Assembly (NCBI GenBank): GCA_036320915.1
Contig: JAXBDG010000003.1
Coordinates: 806,001-870,000 of the forward strand
DNA from: Linnemannia elongata
Lineage: Eukaryota > Mortierellomycota > Mortierellomycetes > Mortierellales > Mortierellaceae
Direction: 5' to 3'
DNA: 64,000 nucleotides
Part shown: positions 21,447-31,544 of the stretch, piece after piece
Numbering within the stretch: the stretch's first letter is position 1
How the letters are laid out: every line of letters begins with the position of its first letter
Notes under the pieces: model-generated
Told to the model about the DNA's origin: nothing
What the model saw: only the letters and a program-made list of their open reading frames with translations
Database searches by the model: none
Made by a program: the position numbers and the translations under genes

Positions 21447-24400
21447 CGTTACCATGCTTGTGGACGATGTTGATCAACTCTGCCTGCTCCATGGCGCTGA
21501 AAGGACCCTCGTCATTCTTGAACAAGGGGTGGATCTTGAGCTCATCAAAGCTTGCCTAAAAAAAACAAACACATTGCATGAAAAAAAACAAATCAAAAAC
21601 AGTGTAAGTATGGACTTGCGCAAAAGTGCGAAAAGTTGGAAAGATGAGGGGAATCATGAAAAATAGAGAGTTTTAAGCCGTACGGTTTCAGAGGCAGCCA
21701 ATTGCTTCATGACGGCCCAGAACTGAATAGGTGTCCAGTTCAGAGTCCGGCCGTCCGAGTTATCGAAATCAAAGGCGTTCTTGCGAACCTCGACCACGGC
21801 GCGTCCCAAGATATCGTTCACAGCATCTACAGTTTTCGTCAATGCGAAGAAACAAAAAAAAGTAGAACGTCAATCCTCCGTCAAATTAATATGATCCTAC
21901 AAATCAAATGCAAAGGAAGTCAGAGGAAAATGATTTTACCTTCGGGCTTTTGTCCGCTCTTGATCTTTTGGACAAAGAGCTCGAGGTCAGTGAGACGGCC
22001 GCCAATGGTCTGGACAGACTTGATCAAGTCGGGGTATTCGTCCCTATCCAAATGGTTGTACACAAACTCAAGTGCAGATTCCAATGACGCATCCGTGAGA
22101 ACAATGTGCTCGAAGGGCATGTTGGGCAATGCTAAAGATGGTGTGAAGTAGGGACGCAAATGAATGTTAATAAGAAACAACGAATGACGAGAATTGTTCA
22201 AACGAATACCCTAATAGCATTCAACCGTGAAAGGTACTGTACATTTGGCGAGGGGCTTAGAGGCGCTGACGTTGTTGGTCAAGAAGACAACATGAGCAAT
22301 ATGGTTCTCGACCATGACAGCAGCCCAATCAGCCAAATAAGTCCACAACTCCTTGGCATGAGGTCCCTTTTCCCTCGACATGTACCCGTCAATCACAATG
22401 ACAGGGATCTCGTCAGGGTCGCACTCGGTGTTGTTATCGTCCGAGTTCATTTCCCGTCGGTGTCTCTTGACCTTTGTCAGGCGTCTGTTGGGATTTCCTG
22501 ACGCAGACAAGGCCAGAGCGTTGGTCTGGGCGCAGGATCCAGTCTTAATCAACTCGGAGAGGCGGGTCTTTTCTTCGAGTGTTGCCTCGATGCGTTTCAT
22601 GATCGCATCTGGTGAGGTGTTGGACAGGTCCGAGACGGGGGAAGCTTGTTGGACGGCGATGCTCAATGTGTCCAAAATCTTTTTCAACTGTCCCTCGAAT
22701 GTTGCCGACAGACCTACGAAACATTAACCATGGTGAGGCAGAAATTCGTCTCTATAAGTGTCCACGCTACCGGATCGCGATCCAGCATAAAATGAAAAAT
22801 AACAAAGTCAAACTCACCAGCCTTCTGTCCGGTAGTGGCGGTGATAGCAACGTCGACCATGTTGTTGATAGTGTTCATGAACTGGAACAAGGGGATATAT
22901 CCAATCTGTTTGGCGAGATTGGTCAACAGCTCGCTCTCACTCCTGGCGTTCGCGAGCTCTTCGCAACGAATCACGACTTTGTGCTTCTTGTCCTTGATCA
23001 CATACTCGACCATCTCTGTCTTTCCTGCTCCTCGAGGCCCATGAACAATCGCAAATGACTCTATAGGAACGAAGAATAATAAGTTGTTAGGCGGAGGAAA
23101 TTCATCGCAGACAGTGAGATACAAATAGATAAAACTAAACCCAAAACATACCTGGAGCAGTGCGCAACCAAGCACGGAGCTTCTCTTCGTCGTGGGCTCT
23201 CTCGCGCCATCCACTAGCCTGCATTGCATCGAGAGGGCTGCGAGTCAAACGTCCAACAGTCTCCTTGCGCAACCATCTCAAGAATGGGTACTCGTTGACA
23301 TTGAACAACTGAGTAATCTTAGCATGCATGCTAAAAACACGCATGGGGTCAAAGATCATAAACGACATTCCTGCCAGTGCCGCACCCCCAAGAGGGACCG
23401 TGATCTTAGGGTGGTTGGTCAACCAGGTCCAAATAATGTTGCCCTGAAGCGTCCTCTCATAGGTGACACTCAATTGGGTTCCATTGATCTCCATCCCATG
23501 CAAACACGACTTGGCGCTGGTCGAAGCACGCATGAACGAGTACTGGACAATCGCCTGGCGGGGCATATCCTTGACGGGAGTGAGCAGCGAAATATCCATG
23601 ATCTTGCCGTATTTGCGGAAGAGGGTATAGAGTTGCTCGACGTTGAGGTTTCCGGCAAACTCGACTCGGATCTTGCTGTTGGGGTATCGACTGGCCAGAT
23701 CCTCAAGGAAGGGCGATCCCTTGACAAGGAAGGCACGGACCTTTTGGAAGTTGAACCACATGTAGTGACCCTTGCTGATCAGATGTTGCTCGCATCGGGA
23801 CTCGATCTCCTTGAGGGCCTCCTTGGTTGTATACGAGCTTGGGCGCACGTATGAAAAGTGAACGAACATACCGCCATCCTTCAATCTAGTTGCGTTTCAA
23901 ACGAGGGCAATACATGTTTTTCCGTTTAGCGAAGGACAAAAATGGTTGTTCGGGAAATTCCATCGGGCTGTAGCCTATAGGAAAACAAAAAAAAAAAAAA
24001 ATAGACAAGAATGGTGGGAAAGTGTACCTGGGTTCGATGCCTCCAATCTTGAAATGGAACGGCATGTTCTTCTCGGGTGGGACCAATTCTGTCTTTGCCT
24101 TGCGCTCGAGGGATCGCCAGCCAGGTTTCAGAACCGAGTACCGGATATCCCACCAGCCCATCTTGAGGGGGTAGGCATTATCAAAGTACAGCATACCATA
24201 TTGAAGTGGGAGCTGTTCCATGAAAGTAAGTAAGGAGGAGAAAAGGACGAAGGTGTTATTCAATTGGGTTTCCTTGAAGATACCCTGAAGGAAGGGAGGG
24301 AGGCAATTGAGCAGGTGGGGGATATGTGTACCTCTTCCTCGGCATGAATCGGGGTCTCGGTGGTGTATTTGCGAGGGTTCGATGCGCCCTTGACTTTTTG

Positions 24401-24601
24401 GGTGCGGAGAAAAGGGGCAGGTTTGACAGACATACTAGTGTTGGTCAATGGAGTTGTTCTCCTTGCTGATGTGAACGTGGGCACAGTTGTTGAGGATGCC
24501 GTGGTCGTGAGGGGGCGAACGGTGGAAGAGGAGGAGAGGAGGACATGCCGACGCGCAACGAGGGTTGTTGCCCGTGAAGAGAATGTTGCTGCACGGTACA
24601 T
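20906..24601 (-). CDS. YME2: Mitochondrial escape protein 2 (Yme2, RNA12 family)
   Basis: Nine exons (24601-24332, 24212-24028, 23885-23152, 23060-22818, 22713-22243, 22131-21940, 21826-21684, 21555-21453 and 21264-20906) give 899 aa, close to the roughly 850 of yeast. The family is an inner-mitochondrial-membrane protein that affects mtDNA maintenance and escape. Visible features: an Arg/Ser/Thr-rich presequence; an RRM-like domain at about 223-296 (KIRVEFAGNL, then QAIVQYSFMRA); one membrane segment at about 313-330; then the matrix/intermembrane ATPase-like part with Walker A GPRGAGKT (404-411) and Walker B-like IPVIVID (580-586). The C-terminus is a charged coiled coil. The start is the only ATG giving the presequence. 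It shares a divergent promoter with NDUFS4. Confidence 0.92.
21407..21442. repeat. Poly-A tract, 36 bases, inside a YME2 intron
   Basis: About 36 A in a row on the plus strand (poly-T in the transcript) start roughly ten bases after the 5' splice site of the last YME2 intron (21452-21265). The same intron also carries a (GA)n run near 21306-21322. Confidence 0.9.
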
Positions 24602-25106
24602 TTTTTATGTGAGGGTTTGGAAAACAAGGAGGGTTCCCGGAATATGTGTATCTTGGAACAGCCTTCTTTTCGTCTCTTTCTAGCTCCTTATCTCCAAAAA
24701 GGGTTTTGAGAAAGAGGGTGAGGAGGAGTAGGAGTGGTGAAGTGGAATGAATGGGAAAAGGAGAAAAAAAAAAAAGAAAGAAAAAAAATGGTAATGGACA
24801 AGGAAAGAAGATGAATGAGAAGATCCAATTTTCAGGAACAGGGCAGGAGAAAAGGATACACCAGAGTCCAGACCCCCCTGGCTGCAACCAACCGTTGGCC
24901 ACCGACCGTTGCCAAAGGGAATTTTTGCACAGACACAACCTGTCTTTGTGGACTTTTGGTGCACCTCATTAGGTTCACGTGAAAGTATAATCCATAACGC
25001 ATATCTTACATTTTCCGCCGTTTCGGAAATAGTGAATGTTCGGATGCCAACATACTCATCAGCATCACACAAACCACACCCTCTCCACTCCACTCTTTAT
25101 ACAACA
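24602..25106. promoter_or_regulatory. Bidirectional promoter of YME2 and NDUFS4
   Basis: This 505-bp spacer between two divergent start codons serves two nuclear genes for mitochondrial proteins. The YME2 side is CT-rich on its coding strand (about 24690-24790). The palindrome TCACGTGA at 24975-24982 lies about 125 bp before the NDUFS4 ATG and matches the E-box/CACGTG core bound by bHLH factors such as Cbf1. There is also a pair of similar CCAACCGTTG/CGACCGTTGC boxes near 24888-24913. Confidence 0.7.
24975..24982. promoter_or_regulatory. TCACGTGA palindrome (candidate bHLH site)
   Basis: This perfect 8-bp palindrome with a CACGTG core lies in the YME2/NDUFS4 divergent promoter. An identical 8-mer lies upstream of ETFB. 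Binding by a Cbf1-like factor is inferred from the motif only. Confidence 0.55.
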
Positions 25107-26164
25107 ATGTCGGCTTCGCTCCTTGTCAAGCAGGCCATGAGGGCCACCCCCCTCATGGCTTCATTCCGTCCCGCTACTACCTCGGCCATCAGATTCAACT
25201 CGACCTCTACATCCGTCACCGAGACCCGGGAACCCGTTGCTCTCCAGGCCGAGATCGTCAGCGGAGCCCCTGGTGAGTTTTCCCTCACATACCTTGTCAA
25301 TGGAGACACAGGACATAGTGGCGGAAACCAATTGAACTCAGGAATCGGCACCATCCATCGATATTAAATAATAGAAATGGAGATGCATTGGAGGATCTTC
25401 TGGAAGAGCTCAATGGGCACCGAAATAGTCGCGGGAGGTCCAGACGTATATTGACCCAGAACGACAAAAAATATTGCAAGATCTTGCACGTCCACGCGTC
25501 CTCCCCAATCATGAAACTCTTTCACCAAAACTATGTCTTCATATCACTTACAATAACCACCTCAATGCGACAACAATAGAGGAGGTCCGTATGCACCCTT
25601 GCCGCATCTTCAAGCAGTCCAAGGCCTCGACCCAGTCCGGAATCACCAACACTGGCGTCTGGAGATTGGATTTCGATACCGAGCTCCAGGCTGGTCGTTT
25701 CGAGAACGAGCTCATCGGATGGGCCTCCAGGTAAAAACATGGAGTGCTCAACGTTTGGGACAGTAATTTAACGATCAGCAGTATGAAAGCGAGCTGTGCT
25801 AACTATTGACACTACGCATTTTTTTCCTTTGTCGGTTTCTGATAATAGCGCTGACTACATGCAGGCTCTTCAGATGAAGTTCATCTCCAAGGAGGACGCC
25901 ATCGCTTTCGCCGACAAGCAGGGTATGTAGCCTCAAATTCAGAAGCGGAGGAATGATATTCTCATGGATCGATCTTTTTACTCATTGATCAAAAGACAAC
26001 CGGAACCACCACATGCTAAACAACTTCTTTTTCCACTTCCTATATCCCTAATAGGATGGGAGTTCACTGTCCAGGAGCCCAACCAGAAGATCATCAAGAA
26101 GAAGGTCTATGCTGACAACTTCAAGTACTCACCAAAGAAGCTTCGTTTCGTCAAGACCAAGTAA
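25107..26164 (+). CDS. NDUFS4: NADH dehydrogenase (complex I) subunit NDUFS4
   Basis: Four exons (25107-25272, 25580-25730, 25849-25922 and 26055-26164) encode 166 aa. NDUFS4 is an accessory subunit of mitochondrial complex I that stabilises the NADH-oxidising N module. An N-terminal presequence rich in Ala, Arg, Ser and Thr ends near residue 40. The conserved body includes EIVSGAP, EEVRMHPCRIFKQSK, the QSGITNTGVWRLDFDT block, NELIGWASS, the FISKEDAIAFADKQGW motif and the basic C-terminus NFKYSPKKLRFVKTK, all matching the family order. Intron 1 (307 nt) is longer than the other two. Its exact acceptor (25579) is chosen because it restores frame and family sequence. The presence of complex I excludes fungi that lost it, such as Saccharomyces. 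Confidence 0.92.
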
Positions 26165-26502
26165 ATTATCCCTTTGACCAAATTAATTACGCCCCCTCCT
26201 CCTCTCCAACAACCGACAAAAAAGCAGCGAACAGGAAAAACGTAGATGAATGAGCGAGCAAAATACAGCACATAAACAAGAAGTTCGTTTTTAGAGTACA
26301 AAATGGTATCAAAGTACCGGGGTATTTTTATTCCGCAATAGTCAACTGGACAAGAAAAAATAAGACAAAAAACAAGAAATCTATATGTCGATTTTCTCCC
26401 TTTTCTTTTCAGTTCTTCTTCATCCTGCATTGCGTGAAAGGACGATGGATGGGACTACAGGTCCTATTTTTTGTTTTGAGGTGAATAGAGCAAGAAAAAC
26501 AT
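26165..26502. other. Convergent 3' spacer, NDUFS4 / sterylglucosidase
   Basis: These 338 bases lie between two stop codons of convergent genes. The sequence is AT-rich with no gene, consistent with abutting 3' UTRs and polyadenylation regions. Confidence 0.6.
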
Positions 26503-29500
26503 CTAGGAGATGCGGCAGCACTGGCTAACGGTGCTCCAGAGACTGCTGCCTCCGTTCTTGACAGAACCGCCGAACGAGTTGCCGGTCCACTTCTTGCCCA
26601 CGACCGTAATCTCATAAACACCATCGTCTAACGAGGGCGTACGCTTCTTGCCAGCCTCCGACTGGTCCATATAACCATCCTCCCCCTCGCCTGTCCACCA
26701 GAGCAAAGTCTGTTCTTGCTCCTTCCATTCCCAATGACCTCCCGAAACGGTCACAGGACAGACGGGCTCCTTGGGCTTGGTTTGAGCAGAGCCTGAAGAG
26801 TGGTTTCCTCCCAACGAGGCCAAGTACTCTTCGCGTGCAGGGAAATGGATGCGAGGGAGATAGATCACCGTAGGTTCGCTGAGCTTGCCAGGCTTGGGCG
26901 AGTTGAGAGGGTTGGACGCGACTGCGCCGGGCTCGGTCGTCGAGGGCGTACGCTTGAACGAGAACTTGAACGTGACATTGCTGAGCGAGAAGGAGATCTC
27001 CAAGGGGGTTCCGGCGACCTTCTGGGCATAAGGTCTGCAGAAGGCAATAACAGCACGTCCTCCAATGTCAGGATGAAGAAGCCGGCGACCTCCCTGGCTG
27101 TCGTCGCTGGCACCATTCTTCAACAAGGGACGACTCGACGATGTAGATGAAGCCGACGACGTTGAGGTTGAGGTTGACGATAGGGTCCCAACCCTGGTCT
27201 GAGCCTTAGCCTGTGCCAGCTTCTTATCAATCGAAACCGAGGAAGTTCGTCTTGTGAGTGTGGGCGAGTCCTGGAGGGGGATGGTGATATCCTGGGGAGA
27301 AGACAGCGAGTCCAAGGATCCATTCTTCTGCGTGGAGTAAACATCAATGCTAGAAGCGTTGGTGAACTTGCGAGGGTCCTTGTCGATGTCGTCCTTGCTC
27401 CAGAGCGAGAGATCCTCGCCATTCCACAGATCGCCCCACTTGTGGCTGTTATCAGCGCAGTAGTTCCAGAGAGTAAAGTTGAGGTGGTTGGATTCGAGCG
27501 CGTACATGTTGGCGTCCATGGCCTTGATTTGGTCCTTGTAGTTGCCGTTGGGCTTGTAAGACTTTTTGTCGCTCATGTCGTAGGGGATACCGATCTCACC
27601 AATGAGGGTGGGGTGTTGTCCAATAGCAGCCTGGCCTTCCTCCTTGATGCAGGCCAACTGATACCGGAAGCATTCCCTGATGGCCTTCTCGCCGATCTTG
27701 ACTGCGGCGGCGTAGCTGGCATATCGACCGCGTTTCACTCCGAGGTAGTCAATATTAAAGAAGTTCCAGCGCTTGTTCAGGAGAGTCAGACCATCGTACC
27801 AGTGTGGGGCATATACCACGCGGGAGGTGATGTCAAACTGGGCAACATCATCGTCATCATGAGGTGGAGGAAGCGAGGGAGGGAGTTCGTTGACTGGAGG
27901 CTCCAAAAAGATGATGGCGGCCTTGTGGATCGTACGGACAGCTTGGGCAAATCGTCGACAGAATGGCAAGAATGACCGTGAACCAAAGTCAAACTTCTCC
28001 TTGGTATCGGGATCACTCAAGAAGTAATCAGGCACCACGACTTGTTGGGTATCAAAGTCCCAGACACCGTGTTGAGCCCAGATACATTCGCCGGCCCTGG
28101 GGAACTGGGGAGCACGCTTCCAGCCGAAACGCCTGTCCTTTTGGTCGCGATCTTCGGGTGAGAGCCAGGCAGTGACGCCCTCGGGATCGATGATTTGGGA
28201 TCCCTTTCTCTTGGGCCCAAAGAATGTCGAGACCCAGAACTCGACCGATTGTTTGTGCCCCTGACCGAGAAGCATGGCCTGGAGTGGGGTTGGAGTAGAC
28301 TCCTTGCTGTATTCTTGGTGAGCAGGGATCTTGGTGACATCCTCGACACCGATCCAACCAGCGGAGGGCTCGTTAAGGGTATCGTATCCAATGACGACGT
28401 CGTCCTCAATGCCGTGCTGAGCAGTGATGTATTCTGCAAGAGCCATGTAACTCTTGATGTAGTGGGTCTGGAGATAGTCTTGGATGTTCATGTTGTCAAC
28501 GACGCAGTTGGGAGCAAAAACACTGCCGGCGAAGAAGAGGGTGAACATGGTTGAGGCGGCAAGCTTGGTGTAGTTGGTGACCCAGATCATCTTGGGATAG
28601 TTTTCGGGGTCGTCGTAGAAGTTTTGGACTATTGCGGCGTTGGTCTGTGCGAAATGACTGGGATCAAGTCCCGCCAAGTGCAGCGTCCAAAGGGGAGCAC
28701 CAGATCCGCCAGAGAATCTTGACCACTACAATAGACGATGTCATAAGGACATAATGGAGAGAGAAAAATTATTGAGAGGGTTCAGTAGTTGAGCGGGAAA
28801 TTCTTTCATAGGCGCAAAATGTATGCGACTATGCGGGTAAGACAGTATAATAGCTGACATCACCATGCTATGGGTCTCAAGACAGTAGATCACAAGAGAA
28901 GGAGGGAGGGTTGAAGAAAACATACCACATCCTGATGGGGATCAATGAAGCACTTGAAACCGTACTTTTTGCACTTGTGGAGGACCTGGACGAGGTATTC
29001 AAAGAACTCCATGTCGTACTTGCCACTGTGTGAATAGAAAAAAGGGGGGAAGAGAACAATAGGTGATATGGTCAGCAGGAGGGTAACTTGTGTTGTACCA
29101 GGCGTCGATATTGTCCATACGGCATGGCCACAATGACACACACAGGACGTGCACACTTGTCCTTGTTTGTCACCCTTTTTTTTTTTTTTTTTCTCTCTCT
29201 CAGAACGTTGCTTTGGCAGAAAGACGCTCTTGATCACACAACGCAACAAACAATAAACAAACAAGCATTTATCCCCTTTTCCACACGAACAACAGCGAGA
29301 ACGGAATAAACAAATAAAAAAAAAGTGGCCTGATTTCTTTTTTTTTTTTTCCTTCCTCCACAGCGGTTCAAAGGAAAAGGGTGGGCGTGTGCGCTGTGCA
29401 CCGGTGTCAGGAATTTCGAGCCACACCACCAATACAACCTGTTGTTCAAGCCCAGATCACCGTAGTAAAGAAAATGAAAGAAAAAAAGGGTGGACCATTG

Positions 29501-29648
29501 TTGCTTGATATACAGCACTCTCCTGTATACACCCCACATATGCACACTCGATAGATTAGAATACAGGGAAAACACAACTAAAGTTCACGGACACACAAAA
29601 CGGAGGTACTCATTTGTTGTGGTCGGTTCTTTCGGTGGTTCTGCTTGC

Positions 29649-29679
<31 letters not shown>

Positions 29680-30827
29680 GGGGGGGGGGTTCGATCAATC
29701 GACAATGTATGTACCAGGGTCGCATCCAAGAGAACAAAGCGTGAGCAAAAAGTGTAGGCGAGAGCAAAATAAGAACACAAAAGTTGCATAAAAAAAAAAG
29801 ACCGAAAAATTCAAAAAGCTCTTCGACATCGGTTATTCATCATCGTAGCATCATTGGCGAAAGACAAAGGCAGAAAGACGCCAGCACGGACTGCAAAAAA
29901 TAAACCCAACAGCGATAATAAGCCAACGACAACAATGGCGGGCTGGTAATCAATAGAACGATCGTGCCGATGCGCCGTCTATTGATACCCGTTCTCTGTT
30001 CACAAAGTGGCCAATTTGTCTGATTCCAAGCCTAGAAACAACCATGGTCAGCCGACGATTGTGGAAAACTCTCTTTTTTTCCCTCAACACGCCATTCCGT
30101 CCCCATGCCATGTGGTGTACACAAACAAATGAGAGACGAGAGAGCATGCAACGACCTGTGCATTTGACATGCCCAAAAAAACCCCAATCAAATTCCCAAC
30201 GAGATCCAATGGTGATCCAAGCAGGCCAAAAGGGAAAAAATATTTCCAATCCGATTAATGACATTAATAACGCACGAAAACGAAAGAAATAAACGGCACT
30301 TACGGTCCTGCGTGTTCGATGGCTTCCCAGGTAACAATAAAGCGGAGAAGATTGAAGCCCCAGTGCTTGAGTCGGCCCAGATGTTCATCAGCTTCATCGA
30401 GAGGGAAGGGTCGTCCAACGAACGAAACTTCGGTTCCATCTTCGTCCAAGAAACCCTCGGCCTGATGGGAGGGGCAGCCGACGGGCATCTTGGACGCTCC
30501 TGAAAGGTTCACGCCCCGAAGGGTGACTGTGCGACCGGTATGATCTTTGAACCATTGTCCACGGATGAAGAGGGGTGCCTTGGAGGTTGGGTGGTGACCT
30601 TGGGTGCCATACATGCTCTCGTCCTGCGAGGCATCAGCAGCGTGGAAGGTAGCATCAGCGAAAGGACGACGAGTTGGGACGGTGTTGTTAGCGGTGGTGT
30701 TAGTGTTTAGGGAAGAGGTGGAGTGTGAGTTGTTGAGGGTGCGATGTTGTGGCAGAGGAAGGGTGTTGCGGAGCACTGCGTCCTCGGTCAGCGTTGTTGA
30801 GGACTGTGAAGGGTGCAGTTGGGTCAT
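26503..30827 (-). CDS. EGH1: GH5 sterylglucosidase (Egh1/Sgl1/EGCrP2-like)
   Basis: Three exons (30827-30304, 29025-28926 and 28725-26503) encode 948 aa. Family members are retaining beta-glucosidases that split ergosteryl-glucoside, or glucosylceramide in the EGCrP1 branch. Catalytic residues are visible: acid/base Glu327 in [11 protein letters not shown] and nucleophile Glu585 in [11 protein letters not shown]. Other typical blocks are [51 protein letters not shown] and a C-terminal beta domain ending in [17 protein letters not shown]. There is no signal peptide or membrane helix, which fits a cytosolic or membrane-peripheral enzyme. A Ser/Thr/Pro-rich insert lies near residues 640-720. The last residues are CCRIS, a possible CaaX lipidation site. 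Intron 1 is unusually long (1278 nt). Which glycolipid it cleaves cannot be told from sequence alone. Confidence 0.85.
29651..29689. repeat. T29-G10 homopolymer junction in sterylglucosidase intron 1
   Basis: A run of about 29 T is followed directly by 10 G on the plus strand, inside the 1278-nt first intron (29026-30303). Two shorter T runs lie at about 29176-29192 and 29337-29350. Confidence 0.9.
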
Positions 30828-31544
30828 TTTGAGTCTAGTCAGTGTATGTGTGTATGTGGAGAGACTGAGCCCGGGAGTAGGGTAAGATGAGTAAAGGTTT
30901 ACTACTGGGAAGGGTTCAGGCAAGGAAGTAAAATGGTGGCAAAAGAAGGAGGAAGTGAAGGAGGAAGGCAATGAATGGGGCGAAAAGGAGAGGAGGATAA
31001 GAGGAAGGGAATGAGAGAAGACGAATGAGGGAGGGAGAGAGAGAGAGAGGGAGTGAGAGAAAAAGATAGAGAAGACGAAAAAAAGGAAAGGGTATGAGTA
31101 GAAAAGAGAAGAAGAAAGAGGAGGAATGAGAGATAAAGAGAAGAAGGGACTGAGAATAAAAAAGAGAAGAGTGAAGTAGCAAATGCAAAAGCGAGGGTCT
31201 ATTTAGTTGAAAGAGATGCAGTGAGTTTATGTTGGAGAGGACGTTCGACACTTCACAGCCCTTTTGCTGGTCGGGCGTTCATCTTTCTTTTTTTGGACTT
31301 CTGAACTGATGCCATCATCAAGACTTACTTGATTTAATCAAATCACCAATCACACAGGAGTAATTAGCCGGTGTAGTCAATTAGAAGGGGTTCAGTTATT
31401 GATACTCCAATTAGCTGCATATGTTTGGCACTCTATCAATTAGTGACACTCTTTAACTTCCACCCTTCCTGTGTTCACCACCAAGACATCACAAAAAAAC
31501 CCTCTTCCTACACCACCTTCTCCCATCTCTCCCCATGCAACCTA
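30828..31544. promoter_or_regulatory. Divergent promoter, sterylglucosidase / CCH1
   Basis: This is a 717-bp spacer between divergent start codons. The part nearest the sterylglucosidase (about 30930-31200) is strongly CT-rich on that gene's coding strand, with a (CT)n run near 31036-31050. Nearer CCH1 the sequence is AT-richer with several TTAATCA/AATTAG motifs (31330-31415), then a short CT-rich leader before the ATG at 31545. Confidence 0.6.

Noticed and set aside
31425..31544. Upstream extension of CCH1 by 40 codons
   Set aside because: It begins at TTG, not ATG, and reads leader sequence. The first in-frame ATG is 31545.
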